The notes under the pieces are model-generated. The model ran no database searches. It was given only the letters and a program-made list of their open reading frames with translations, and had not been told where the DNA came from. Position numbers and translations under genes: made by a program. A stretch of DNA of 64,000 bases. Origin: Reyranella humidisoli. Its GTDB lineage: Bacteria; Pseudomonadota; Alphaproteobacteria; Reyranellales; Reyranellaceae. Below, piece after piece: positions 46,539 through 55,544 of the stretch. The stretch lies in the NCBI RefSeq assembly GCF_019039055.1, contig NZ_JAHOPB010000003.1:310001-374000 (forward strand). The letters run 5' to 3'. How positions within the stretch are numbered: position 1 is the stretch's first letter; each line of letters begins with the position of its first letter.

Positions 46539-47924
46539 CTAGGGCAACGCGTCCGGCGAGAAACCCGCCGGGGGCTTGAAGCGGGTCTTGAAGGTTCGCG
46601 ACCAGGCTTCGTTGGCGATGCGCTGGGCGTCGCGCAGGATCTTATCCTCGTCCATCGTGAGCACGGCTCCGTCCTTCATCAGCCACTTGCCGTCGACCAT
46701 CACCGACTGCACGTCGCCCGCCTGGCCGTTGTGGACGAAGTCGGAGACGACGCGCAGCACGGGGATCAGATGGGCGCGCTGCAGGTCGATCATCACGAGG
46801 TCTGCCTTGTTGCCCGGCGCCAGCCAGCCACCGTCCGGGACGCCCAGCGCCCGGTAGCCGTTTCGTGTCGCCCAGCGCAGCGCCTGCTCCGGCGTCGGCT
46901 CGCGGCCGTCCTCGCGCCGCACCCGCTCCATGAACAGGCCGGTGCGCATCACCTCGACCATGTCCTCGGCCATGTTGTCGGAGCCCATGCCGATGTTGCA
47001 GCCGTACTTTTCGAGATCGGCGACCCGCGGGCTGAGGCCGCGACGGGCGGCAATGGCGGAGTTGAACGAGACATTGACCTTCGCCTCGCCCAGCAACTTC
47101 TCCTCCGACGGTTCCATGCAGCGGCAATGGGCGCAGATGATGCGGTCGTTGAGGAAACCGAGGTCGGCAAGGTACTCGGTCGGCAGGCGGTTGCGATGGG
47201 CGCGCACCGCGGCCACCTCGCCCCAGATCTGGTTGAGATGGATGGTGATGCGCGTGTCGAGTTGCTTCTGCAGCGCGCTCAGGTCCTGCAGCAACTCGGG
47301 CGAGCACATGTCGGGCGCCCAGGCCGAGATGGCGATGCGCATCCGACCGTCGGCCTTGCCGTTCCAGTCGCGATGGTTCCGCTCGATGTTCCTGATGTGA
47401 TTCTGGCCCAGCGTGCGGTCGAGCTGATACGGCGCCGGATCGCCGATCGAGGTGCCGATGCGGTCGTAGGCGCGTTCGGCGAGCAGGAAACGCATGCCGG
47501 TATCGGCCAGGGCGCCGGCGTAGTGATCGACGTCGTTGGAATCTTCCAGCACGTGCGTGGTGCCGCTGCGCAGCGCTTCCAGGGCGCCCAGTAGCGCAAA
47601 GGCGCGCCGTTCATCGGGCGTCATCTCGGGTAGCGGGATCGGCGACAGGCCGCCGGTGAAGGGCGGCTTGTGCGAGGGCGAGAGGTCCTCGAACACGCCG
47701 CGCGCCAGGGTCATGGTGAAATGCGTGTGGATGTTGGCGAAGCCTGGCATGACGAGCTTGCCGCTGCCGTCGATCTTCTCGGCCGCGGGATAGCTCGCCA
47801 GCACCTCGGCGCTGGGGCCGATGGCGGCAATGCGGTCGCCCTCGATGGCAATGGCGGCCTTGTAGTGGACGCTGTCGGCATCGTCGACGGTGACGATGGC
47901 GGCGTCGTGGATCACGATGGTCAA
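46539..47924 (-). CDS. Amidohydrolase/deaminase, Atz/Trz-like
   Basis: The 461-residue amidohydrolase has the metal motif HTHF in GFANIHTHFTMTLARG, a histidine in TIHLNQ, another in ICAHCRC, and the aspartate in GMGSDN. This matches the cytosine deaminase/chlorohydrolase/SAH-deaminase group. The substrate, perhaps a purine, melamine or guanidine-like amine, is unknown. It shares a strand with an oligopeptide-type binding protein encoded just upstream (34-base gap). Confidence 0.87.
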   Translation of the reverse strand: MTIVIHDAAIVTVDDADSVHYKAAIAIEGDRIAAIGPSAEVLASYPAAEKIDGSGKLVMPGFANIHTHFTMTLARGVFEDLSPSHKPPFTGGLSPIPLPEMTPDERRAFALLGALEALRSGTTHVLEDSNDVDHYAGALADTGMRFLLAERAYDRIGTSIGDPAPYQLDRTLGQNHIRNIERNHRDWNGKADGRMRIAISAWAPDMCSPELLQDLSALQKQLDTRITIHLNQIWGEVAAVRAHRNRLPTEYLADLGFLNDRIICAHCRCMEPSEEKLLGEAKVNVSFNSAIAARRGLSPRVADLEKYGCNIGMGSDNMAEDMVEVMRTGLFMERVRREDGREPTPEQALRWATRNGYRALGVPDGGWLAPGNKADLVMIDLQRAHLIPVLRVVSDFVHNGQAGDVQSVMVDGKWLMKDGAVLTMDEDKILRDAQRIANEAWSRTFKTRFKPPAGFSPDALP

Positions 47925-47958
47925 CGTTTCCTCCTGGCGTTTCCTCGGCGCGACAGCC

Positions 47959-49527
47959 TTACTGCTTCTTCTTCATGTTCCAGAACATCGGCACCGGTCC
48001 GGGTAGTTGATCGGTGATCGTGGTGCGCATGGCGACGGGCATGATGTATTGGCCGAGATTGGCGTACATCGGATACTCCGAGGCGCGAACCTGAATGGCA
48101 ATCGCCAGTTCCTTGCGCTTCGCCTCGTCGGTCGCCCGGGAGAAGGCATCGCGCAGCTTCTCGATCTGCGGATCGCACGGCCAGCCGACATTGGCCTTCT
48201 CGCAGGTCGCGGCGATGTAGGACATCATGATCGGGTCGAGCAGGTCGGCCGAGACCCAGGTGGTGATGAAGGCGTGCCAGCCGCCCTTGTCAGGCGCCTC
48301 CTTGCGGGTACGGCGCGACAGCACGGTCTGCCAATCCATCGCCTGCATGTCGACGACGAACCCGCCCCGCTCCAGCAGCGACTTCACGATCGGTGTCAGC
48401 CGGCCGGTCTGCGTGTCGGTGGCGAACAGCAGCACGACCGGCGTGCCGTCATAGCCCTCCTGCTTCAGGATCTCCTTCGACCTGGCGAAGTCGGAGTTCA
48501 GCTTGTCCTCGAAGCCCTTGTCGGTGGCGAACGGGGTGCCGCAGATGAACAGCGCCTTGCATTCCTTGTAGTACTTCTCGTCGCCGAAGCCCGCGATCAG
48601 GAAGTCCTTCTGGTTCAGCGCGTAGAGCGCGGCCTGGCGGATCTTCGCATTGTCGAACGGCTTGTGCAGGGTGTTGAAGCGGAGGTTCATCTGGCCTCCG
48701 AGCTTGTTGTAGGTGCCGAGGACGATGTTCTTGTCCTTGGCGAGCAGCGGCAGCAGCTCGATCTCGGGCTGGTCGATATAGTCGATCTCGCCGGCCAGCA
48801 GCGCGTTCACCGCGGTCTGCGCGTCAGTGATGTTGAGCCACTCGACCCGGTCGACGTTCACTACCTTGCCGCCGGAAAGGCCCGAGGCCGGCTCGCTGCG
48901 TGGCTTGTAATCCTTGAACTTGTCGTAAACCGTCTTCTCGCCCGGCCGCCACAGGTCCTTGCGGAACACGAAGGGTCCCGACCCTGTGGGATCGCTGATC
49001 TGCACGTTGTTGGGCGTGTCGGCGACCCTCTTGGGCATGATGAACGGCACGGTGGAGCTGGGCTTGCCCAGGGATTCGAGCACCAGCCCGTAGGGCTCGG
49101 CCAGCACCATGGTGAAGCTCTTGTCGTCGACCGGCTTCAGCTCCTTCACGAGCGAGAAGAGCTTCTGGCCCATCGCATCCTTGGGCGCCCAACGCTGCAG
49201 CGAGGCGATGCAGTCCGCCGAGGTGACGGGCGCGCCATCGTGGAATTTCAGCCCGTCGCGCAGGGTGAAGGTATAGGTGAGCTTGTCGTCGCTGATCTTC
49301 CAGCCTTCGAGCATCTGCGGCCGGACGACGAGATTCTCGTCCATCGCCAGCAGAGTGTCGTAGACCATGTAGCCGTAGTTGCGGACGTTGTAGGCAGAGG
49401 TCCAGATCGGGTCGATGATCTTGATGTCGGCATGCATGACCGCCCGGATCGTCTGCGCCTGCCCCTGCCCCGAAAAGGAGAGCAGCGCGGTCGCCACCGC
49501 GCCGATTACCCAGTTTTTCGCCCGCAT
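47959..49527 (-). CDS. ABC transporter substrate-binding protein, family 5 (dipeptide/nickel type)
   Basis: The 522-residue periplasmic protein has a signal peptide (MRAKNWVIGAVATALLSFSG) and family 5 features: IIDPIWTSAYNVRNYGYMVYDTL, LRDGLKFHDGAPVTSADCI and RFNTLHKPFDNAKIRQA. It binds a peptide or related solute. No permease or ATPase genes are adjacent, so it is an orphan. It is encoded upstream of the amidohydrolase. AGGGGGCC precedes the ATG. Confidence 0.92.
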   Translation of the reverse strand: MRAKNWVIGAVATALLSFSGQGQAQTIRAVMHADIKIIDPIWTSAYNVRNYGYMVYDTLLAMDENLVVRPQMLEGWKISDDKLTYTFTLRDGLKFHDGAPVTSADCIASLQRWAPKDAMGQKLFSLVKELKPVDDKSFTMVLAEPYGLVLESLGKPSSTVPFIMPKRVADTPNNVQISDPTGSGPFVFRKDLWRPGEKTVYDKFKDYKPRSEPASGLSGGKVVNVDRVEWLNITDAQTAVNALLAGEIDYIDQPEIELLPLLAKDKNIVLGTYNKLGGQMNLRFNTLHKPFDNAKIRQAALYALNQKDFLIAGFGDEKYYKECKALFICGTPFATDKGFEDKLNSDFARSKEILKQEGYDGTPVVLLFATDTQTGRLTPIVKSLLERGGFVVDMQAMDWQTVLSRRTRKEAPDKGGWHAFITTWVSADLLDPIMMSYIAATCEKANVGWPCDPQIEKLRDAFSRATDEAKRKELAIAIQVRASEYPMYANLGQYIMPVAMRTTITDQLPGPVPMFWNMKKKQ

Positions 49528-49640
49528 GATGGCCCCCTGTCCGTTCGTTCCCCGGTTCACCCTGCAGACGGAACGCAATCGCCATGCCATTCCCCGACGC
49601 GAACCAGGGGTGCTAACGTCCCGGCAACGGAGGAAAGACC

Positions 49641-50453
49641 ATGTCCGACTGGCAAAATCGCTATCAGCGCCTGCTGTTCGACCGTCCGCACCCCAAGGTG
49701 CTCAGGGTCACGATGAACCGCCCCGACAAGTACAACGCGACCGACGCGATCATGCATCGGGAGTTGGTCGACGTGTGGCGCGACATCGACGGTGACGACA
49801 CCGTCAACTGTGTCATTATCCAGGGTGCCGGCGGCAAGGTGTTCTCTGCAGGCGGCGATTTCGACATCATCGAGAAGAACATCAAGGACCACAACGCGCT
49901 GCTCCGCACCTGGAAGGAAGCGCGTGACATCGTCTACAACGTGATCAACTGCTCCAAACCGATCGTCAGCACGATGCGCGGCCCCGCCGTCGGCGCGGGC
50001 CTCGTCGCCGGCATCCTGGCCGACGTCTCGATCGCCTCGAAGAAGGCCAAGATCATCGACGGCCACACCCGCCTCGGCGTGGCGGCCGGCGACCACGCCT
50101 GCATCGTCTGGCCGTTGCTCTGCGGCATGGCCAAGGCCAAGTACTATCTGCTGCTCTGCGAAGCCGTCGACGGCGAGGAAGCCGAGCGCATCGGACTCGT
50201 GTCGCTCTGCGTCGAAGACGACCAGCTCGAGGCCAAGGGGCTGGAGGTCGCGACCAAGCTGGCCGAGGGCGCGCAGACCTCGATCCGCTTCACCAAGTAC
50301 GCGCTCAACAACTGGCTGCGCATGATGGGCCCGACCTTCGACACCTCGCTCGGCCTCGAAATGCTGGGCTTCCTCGGGCCAGACGTGAAGGAAGGCCTCG
50401 CCTCGCACCTGGAAAAGCGCAAGCCAAAGTTCGATCCCTATTCACCGATCTGA
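49641..50453 (+). CDS. Crotonase-family protein lacking the hydratase glutamates
   Basis: The 270-residue protein has the crotonase fold, with oxyanion-hole segments FSAGGDF and GPAVGAGLVAG. The two glutamates of enoyl-CoA hydratase are not where expected: the GGGCE position reads GAGLV, and the QPE position reads DGH within IIDGHTRLG. LGVAAGDHACIVWPLL follows, with a possible catalytic aspartate. A different reaction on an acyl-CoA (hydrolase, isomerase or lyase) is likely. It starts an operon with SDR and TauD genes. Confidence 0.85.
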   Translation: MSDWQNRYQRLLFDRPHPKVLRVTMNRPDKYNATDAIMHRELVDVWRDIDGDDTVNCVIIQGAGGKVFSAGGDFDIIEKNIKDHNALLRTWKEARDIVYNVINCSKPIVSTMRGPAVGAGLVAGILADVSIASKKAKIIDGHTRLGVAAGDHACIVWPLLCGMAKAKYYLLLCEAVDGEEAERIGLVSLCVEDDQLEAKGLEVATKLAEGAQTSIRFTKYALNNWLRMMGPTFDTSLGLEMLGFLGPDVKEGLASHLEKRKPKFDPYSPI

Positions 50454-50468
50454 CGGGAGGCGTAGGCC

Positions 50469-51221
50469 ATGCGCGGACTGGACGGAAAGAACGTCATCGT
50501 AACCGGCGGCGCAGGCGCCATCGGGAGTGCCATTTGCCGGCGCTTTGCCGGCTACGGCGCGCGTGTCGGGGTGTTCGACAAGAACCTCGATGGCGCGAAG
50601 AAGATTGCCGGCGAGATCGGCGGCCATGCTTCGGGCGTCGACATCGCCGACTACGCAGCCGTCGGTGCGGCAATCGCGGACTTCGAGGCGAAAGTCGGCC
50701 CGACCGACATCCTGGTCAACAACGCGGGCTGGGACCGCTTCGTCAACTTCGTCGACACCACGCCCGATCTCTGGGACCAGCTCATCGCCATCAACCTGCG
50801 CGGGCCGCTCAACATGAGCCACGTCGTGCTGAAGGGCATGGTGGCGCGCGGCAGCGGCCGTATCGTCAACATTGCCTCGGATGCCGGCCGTGTCGGCTCC
50901 TCGCAGGAGGCCGTCTATTCGGCCTGCAAGGGCGGCATCATCGCTTTCACCAAGACAGTGGCGCGCGAAGTGGCGCGCAAGGGCATCACGCTCAATGCCG
51001 TCTGCCCGGGCCCGACCGATACGCCTCTGCTGGCCGCCGTCGCGGGCGACGACGAGCGCGGGCAAAAGGTGCGCGCGGCGCTGGTGGGCGCAATCCCGAT
51101 GAAACGCGTCGGCCAGCCCGAGGATATTCCGGGTGCGGTCTGCTTTCTGGCGAGCGACGATGCGGGCTTCATCACCGGCCAGACGCTTAGCGTGTCCGGT
51201 GGCCTGACGATGCACGGTTAA
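50469..51221 (+). CDS. Short-chain dehydrogenase/reductase
   Basis: The 250-residue NAD(P)-dependent oxidoreductase has TGGAGAIG, NNAG, a serine in IASDAG, and YSACK with the catalytic tyrosine and lysine. PGPTDTP and the C-terminal SVSGGLTMHG also fit classical SDRs. An aspartate follows the second strand (VGVFDKN), suggesting NAD preference. It follows the crotonase gene by 15 bases and may act on the same acyl-CoA or alcohol intermediate. Confidence 0.92.
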   Translation: MRGLDGKNVIVTGGAGAIGSAICRRFAGYGARVGVFDKNLDGAKKIAGEIGGHASGVDIADYAAVGAAIADFEAKVGPTDILVNNAGWDRFVNFVDTTPDLWDQLIAINLRGPLNMSHVVLKGMVARGSGRIVNIASDAGRVGSSQEAVYSACKGGIIAFTKTVAREVARKGITLNAVCPGPTDTPLLAAVAGDDERGQKVRAALVGAIPMKRVGQPEDIPGAVCFLASDDAGFITGQTLSVSGGLTMHG

Positions 51222-51233
51222 GGGAGAAGCGGC

Positions 51234-52112
51234 ATGAGCGACCTCTGGATCCAGCCGACCGGCGCGGCGCTGGCCGCCGATGTACATGGTGTCGATCTTT
51301 CCCAGCCGATCGACGACGCGGTCTTCCAGCGAATCGTCGAGGCCTGGGGAGAGCATCTGGTCCTGCGCTTCTCGGGCCAGAGGCTGGACGACCCGACGCT
51401 GATGAGGTTCAGCGCCCGCTTCGGCGAACTCGATCGCGTGCCGATCGCCTCCGCCAATCTCGACCGCGCCAATTCCGGCGTCGTGCCCGAGGCCGTGGAC
51501 TGGGTCGCGGTGATCGCCAATGCCAAGAAGGACGGAAAGGAGATGGGCGGGCTCGGCTCCTATGAACTCGTCTGGCACACCGACATGTCCTACAACGAGC
51601 TGCCGCCGCGCGCCTCGCTGCTCTATGCGCTGGAAGTGCCGGCCGACGGCGGCAACACCGGCTTCCTGAATATGTATGCCGCCTACGAGACCCTGTCGCC
51701 CGAGCTGAAGCGCGCGATCGAGGGCAAGACCTGCATCCACGATTCCAGTCGCAACTCGGCCGGCGAGCTGCGCAAGGGCTTCCAGCGCACGGTGGACGTC
51801 CGCCACACGCCGGGCGCCGTGCATCCCCTCGTCCGGTTGCATCCCGTCACCGGCCGCAAGGCGCTGTTCCTCGGCCGCCGCCCCGGCGCCTACATCCACG
51901 GGCTCGACGTCGAGGAGAGCGAGGCCCTTCTCGATGCGATCTGGGCGCACGCCACGCAGGAGCGCTTCGCCTGGTACCAGAAGTGGCGCGCCGGCGATCT
52001 GGTGATGTGGGACAATCGCTGCGTCATGCACCGCCGCGACGCGTTCGACGAGAAGCTGCGCCGGCTGATGCACCGCACGCAGATCGTCGGCGAGACCGTG
52101 CTGGCGGGCTAG
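51234..52112 (+). CDS. TauD/TfdA-type 2-oxoglutarate dioxygenase
   Basis: The 292-residue Fe(II) oxygenase has HTD in LVWHTDMSYNELPP and a distal histidine in DNRCVMHRRDAF, forming the iron facial triad. The family cleaves taurine, alkylsulfonates, aryloxyacetates or carnitine-like compounds. Its place after the SDR gene (12-base gap) points to a catabolic operon. The substrate cannot be told from sequence. Confidence 0.92.
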   Translation: MSDLWIQPTGAALAADVHGVDLSQPIDDAVFQRIVEAWGEHLVLRFSGQRLDDPTLMRFSARFGELDRVPIASANLDRANSGVVPEAVDWVAVIANAKKDGKEMGGLGSYELVWHTDMSYNELPPRASLLYALEVPADGGNTGFLNMYAAYETLSPELKRAIEGKTCIHDSSRNSAGELRKGFQRTVDVRHTPGAVHPLVRLHPVTGRKALFLGRRPGAYIHGLDVEESEALLDAIWAHATQERFAWYQKWRAGDLVMWDNRCVMHRRDAFDEKLRRLMHRTQIVGETVLAG

Positions 52113-52116
52113 TACA

Positions 52117-53412
52117 ATGCGCTTCGCGTTCCTGCTGTTGCTTGCGCTGGCCGTTCCCGCGGCCGCGTCGGGAGCACCGGATCCCGCCCAGACCGCCGCG
52201 ATCTGCGGCAAGCGCGCGAGCTGCAAGGTCGCCGAGACCTTCGATGCGGGCAAATCGCCGACCGGTACGCCGCTCTCCGTCGTCGAGATCCGCCTCGGCC
52301 TCGCCGACAAGCCCAGGGACCAGGAGCAAGGATGTCTCGCCGGCAATGGACGCGACGGCGGCGTGGAATACTGGCTGCTGGACGGCACAGCGGCGCCGAA
52401 GCAGGTCCTGCAGCTTTGCAACGACGGCTATGGCTCGTCGGGGGTCGGCGAGGACGAGGTGCGGGTTCGGCCCAACCGCCTCATCCACTGGCAGACGGGC
52501 GGATCGGCCTGGCGCTGGACGACAACCGTCACGTCCTCGCTGGTGCCGCTGCAGGTGCTGGGAGAGCTTTCCTGCTCCTATCACAACGGCGCCGAGCAGA
52601 CCGGCACCAAGACCTACATCGACTTCGACACGCTCGTGGTCCGCTCGATCGCCAAGGACAGCCGCGTGAAGGACCTGAGCATCGGGTGCCCCGAATGGCC
52701 CACAGGTCCGGCCAGGAATTTCTCGCCTGAACCCGAAAAGGGCGTCTACGGCGCTTACAATCTGGTGAGTCCCGCCCGCCGCGACACGCCCGACGTCCCG
52801 GCAGGCAGCACGATCGGCGACTGCACGTCGGCGATGACGACGGCGGGCGCCGGCGGGTTCGTGGTCTTCGGCACGCCCGCGCCGCGCGCGCAGGCGGCGG
52901 AGATCAAGGTGTTGCCGACCGGGCTGCATACGCTGCTGATTCAGGTTCACGACCCCCTCGCCGCGAACCAGCCGGCGCCGGCGAGCGGCTCCTGGGTCAA
53001 CCTCCCACACCTCGAAATCTGGGTCGGTTACAACACAATGTACACCTACACCCAGCTGCCGCTCGCGGAGCTGTTGCAGGTCGGCATCGACCTGGAGGGC
53101 AAGGTCTATCGCGGCGTCGGACGGGCGGGCGTACTTCCAAAAGTCAGGCGCTGGCAGGCCAAGGACGAGGCCGGCCGGCCCGTCACCCTGCTGGAAGCCA
53201 AATGGCCCGACGAATTCGCGCTGCTGGGCGGCGTTGCCGTCGTCTACTCGCAGGCCGAGGCCGGCCGCCAGGTCCGGCTCGTCTCCACCACGGGCATCGT
53301 GAACAACCGGCCGCTCTATCTCCCGCAGGTCCAGGACTTCACGGACCGGGAGGATGCCGCCAAGCAGCCGCGCTGCCGCCTCTCCGGGAACCGGATGGTC
53401 CGCGCGAACTAG
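52117..53412 (+). CDS. Secreted protein of unknown function
   Basis: The 431-residue protein has a signal peptide (MRFAFLLLLALAVPAAASG) and six to eight cysteines in the mature chain. Aromatic-rich strands include PHLEIWVGYNTMYTYTQLP. I do not recognise a domain. It begins four bases after the TauD stop and belongs to that operon. Its stop shares the bases CTAG with the stop of the opposing aldo/keto reductase gene. Confidence 0.75.
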   Translation: MRFAFLLLLALAVPAAASGAPDPAQTAAICGKRASCKVAETFDAGKSPTGTPLSVVEIRLGLADKPRDQEQGCLAGNGRDGGVEYWLLDGTAAPKQVLQLCNDGYGSSGVGEDEVRVRPNRLIHWQTGGSAWRWTTTVTSSLVPLQVLGELSCSYHNGAEQTGTKTYIDFDTLVVRSIAKDSRVKDLSIGCPEWPTGPARNFSPEPEKGVYGAYNLVSPARRDTPDVPAGSTIGDCTSAMTTAGAGGFVVFGTPAPRAQAAEIKVLPTGLHTLLIQVHDPLAANQPAPASGSWVNLPHLEIWVGYNTMYTYTQLPLAELLQVGIDLEGKVYRGVGRAGVLPKVRRWQAKDEAGRPVTLLEAKWPDEFALLGGVAVVYSQAEAGRQVRLVSTTGIVNNRPLYLPQVQDFTDREDAAKQPRCRLSGNRMVRAN

Positions 53413-54431
53413 GCCTTTGTCATTCCCGGCATCTTGAGCGCGCTGGTGCGGCGCTGCGGCATCGGGTCCTCGAAGGCGCGCGGATACCGGTTGGGCTGGG
53501 CCGAGACCGTGTCCAGCCTGGCCAGTGCCTCGGCAGGCAGGCGCCAACCGCCCGCCTTCAGCGTCTCGCCGAGCTGCTCGGCATTGCGGGCGCCGACGAT
53601 GGCGCTGGTCATGAAGGGTTGGTCCATCACCCAGCGGAGCGCCACCTCCGCCGGCGGCTTGCCGAGTTCCTTCGCCGTGTCGAGCAGGGTCTGCAGAATC
53701 TCGCCATGGTTGGGCGCGAAGAACTTGCTCTGGAAGCCCCAGCCCTCGGCCGAGCGGCTGCCCTGCACCGTGAGATTGCCCGGCGTGTACTTGCCCGCGA
53801 GATAGCCGCTGCCCAGCGGCGACCAGGCCACGCAGCCCAGCCCCTTGAGCTGCAACGCCGGCACGATCTCCTCGTCGATGTCGCGGACCACGAGACTGTA
53901 TTGCGGCTGGTAGGCCGCGAAGCGCTCCCACCCTTTGGTGTCGCTGATCCACAGCGCCTCCATCAGTCGCCACGCCTCGAAGTTCGAGCAGGCCGTGTAG
54001 AGGATCTTGCCCTCGCGCACGAGATCGTCGAGCGCGCGCAGCATCTCCTCGAGCGGCGTCTGATGGTCGACATGATGGATGTAGTAGATGTCGATGTAGT
54101 CGGTCTGGAGCCGCTTCAGCGAGCCCTCGATCTGCTGCTTGATGTGCAGCCGCGACATGCCCGAATCATTGGGCCGCCCGCCCATTGGATTGAAGAACTT
54201 GGAGGCGATGATGGCGTCTTGCCGCCGACCCTTCAGCGCCACGCCCAGCATCGTCTCGGACGTGCCGCCGACATAGGAATTTGCCGTGTCGAAGAATGTG
54301 ACGCCGGCGTCGAGCGCGGCGTTCACCATTCTCGTGGCGCCCTCCTGGTCCGCGCCATTGCCGAAGGTCATGGTGCCGAGGCAGATCTCGGAGACTTTCA
54401 GGCCGGCGCGGCCAAGATTGCGGTAGTCCAT
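53409..54431 (-). CDS. Aldo/keto reductase
   Basis: The 340-residue NADPH-dependent TIM-barrel reductase begins MDYRNLGRAGLKVSEICLGTMTFG and has the tetrad D and Y in FFDTANSYVGG, K in ASKFFNP and H in IYYIHHVD. It is of the YajO/general-stress type; the carbonyl substrate is unknown. It is divergent from the MerR-ATPase gene and may be its target. GAGGACC precedes the ATG. Confidence 0.92.
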   Translation of the reverse strand: MDYRNLGRAGLKVSEICLGTMTFGNGADQEGATRMVNAALDAGVTFFDTANSYVGGTSETMLGVALKGRRQDAIIASKFFNPMGGRPNDSGMSRLHIKQQIEGSLKRLQTDYIDIYYIHHVDHQTPLEEMLRALDDLVREGKILYTACSNFEAWRLMEALWISDTKGWERFAAYQPQYSLVVRDIDEEIVPALQLKGLGCVAWSPLGSGYLAGKYTPGNLTVQGSRSAEGWGFQSKFFAPNHGEILQTLLDTAKELGKPPAEVALRWVMDQPFMTSAIVGARNAEQLGETLKAGGWRLPAEALARLDTVSAQPNRYPRAFEDPMPQRRTSALKMPGMTKA

Positions 54432-54441
54432 GGAGCAGGTC

Positions 54442-54460
54442 CTCGCGTGGTTTCCGCGAG
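54442..54460. promoter_or_regulatory. Inverted repeat upstream of the aldo/keto reductase
   Basis: CTCGCG-tggtttc-CGCGAG, a 6-7-6 dyad, lies 11 bases upstream of the aldo/keto reductase ATG. It could be an operator or an mRNA leader hairpin. Confidence 0.35.
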
Positions 54461-54499
54461 TGTGCCCCAGATGGCGGATACTGTGGACGGAAAAGCCTG

Positions 54500-54530
54500 T
54501 TGACCCGGCCCTTGGGGCTGCCTTGATAAG
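54500..54530 (+). promoter_or_regulatory. MerR-type promoter with long spacer
   Basis: TTGACC (54500-54505) and GATAAG (54525-54530) are 19 bases apart, the lengthened spacing that MerR-family activators correct by DNA distortion. A short dyad, GCCC-ttg-GGGC, lies in the spacer. The promoter reads towards the MerR-ATPase gene and suggests autoregulation. Confidence 0.45.
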
Positions 54531-54557
54531 GCTCCGATCGACTGAGCGAGGTGGATC

Positions 54558-55544
54558 GTGAACTCTTCCGGCGAATTCCTGAACGCATCCGAGGCGGCGC
54601 GACGTCTCGGCATCTCCGTGAAGGCGCTGCGGCTCTACGAGCAGCGCGGCCTGCTCGCGCCGATTCGCACGGACGCAGGCTGGCGCGCCTACGGTCCGAA
54701 CGACCTGGAGCGGGCGTCGGAGATCGTAGCCCTGCGCGCGCTGGGCTTCAGTCTCGCCCAGGTGGAGCGCGTGCTGACCGGCGATGCGCGCGGCCTGGAG
54801 CCGGCTCTTGCGGCCCATCAGGGAACGCTCGAAGCCCGCCTGCGCGAACTGGCCGGCGTGCTCGACCGGCTGCGCGGATTGCGCGCCGAACTCGCGCGCG
54901 GCCGGGCACCGACCGCGTCCGAACTGGCCCGCCTGCTGACGCCGCCCCCCGGGCTCCATGTCGCGTTCGATCTTCCCTGGCCGTGGGGCGGCGAGCGGTT
55001 CGAACTACGCGACATCGGCCCCCTCACCTACATCACCGGACCGCTGGGCAGCGGCAAGACGCGCCTGGCGATGCGGCTGGCCGAAGAACTCGGGGGCGTG
55101 TTCGTCGGTCTCGACCGTCGTGCCGATCCGTCGGCTGCGCTGAAGGTCCGGCCGACCGTCGACCTGCTCGTCCAGGATGGCGCAACCGAGTCAGCCGCCC
55201 TGATCGATCTTCTCGCCGCCCTCGACCAAGCGCCGCCGGTAGCGGTCGTCGTCGACCTGATCGAACAGGGTCTCGACAGGGCAACCCAGGAAGCCCTGAT
55301 CGCCCATCTGCGCCGTCGCAGCGCCGGCGCCCCGCCCCTGTTCGTGATGACGCGCTCCAGTTCGATCCTCGATCTCGATGCGGTCGGCGCCGGCGAGACG
55401 ATCCTCTTCTGCCCCGCCAATCACAGCCCGCCCGTCCGCGTCGTCCCTCATCCCGGGACGCCGGGCTACGAGGCGCTGGCCTCCTGTCTCGCGACGCCGG
55501 AAGTGCGGGCGCGCAGCGAGGGTGTCAGGGCCGTGCGGCGATGA
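54558..55544 (+). CDS. MerR regulator fused to an ABC/AAA-like ATPase
   Basis: The 328-residue protein joins an N-terminal MerR helix-turn-helix (about 8-77, NASEAARRLGISVKALRLYE) and dimerisation helix (about 80-125) to a P-loop domain. Walker A is GPLGSGKT (161-168), Walker B is VAVVVDLIEQGLD with D233, and LFVMTRSSSILD stands where ABC and OLD/SMC-like ATPases have THS. No ABC signature is visible, so it is closest to compact AAA_21-like folds. The GTG has a weak GAGGTG sequence. Its 3' end overlaps the opposing SGNH gene by 20 bases. The effector is unknown. Confidence 0.85.
   Translation: MNSSGEFLNASEAARRLGISVKALRLYEQRGLLAPIRTDAGWRAYGPNDLERASEIVALRALGFSLAQVERVLTGDARGLEPALAAHQGTLEARLRELAGVLDRLRGLRAELARGRAPTASELARLLTPPPGLHVAFDLPWPWGGERFELRDIGPLTYITGPLGSGKTRLAMRLAEELGGVFVGLDRRADPSAALKVRPTVDLLVQDGATESAALIDLLAALDQAPPVAVVVDLIEQGLDRATQEALIAHLRRRSAGAPPLFVMTRSSSILDLDAVGAGETILFCPANHSPPVRVVPHPGTPGYEALASCLATPEVRARSEGVRAVRR

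Noticed and set aside
49641..51221. badH-badI cyclohexanecarboxylate genes
   Set aside because: The SDR-crotonase pairing is similar in kind, but the crotonase lacks the features I associate with BadI, so a specific pathway name is not justified.
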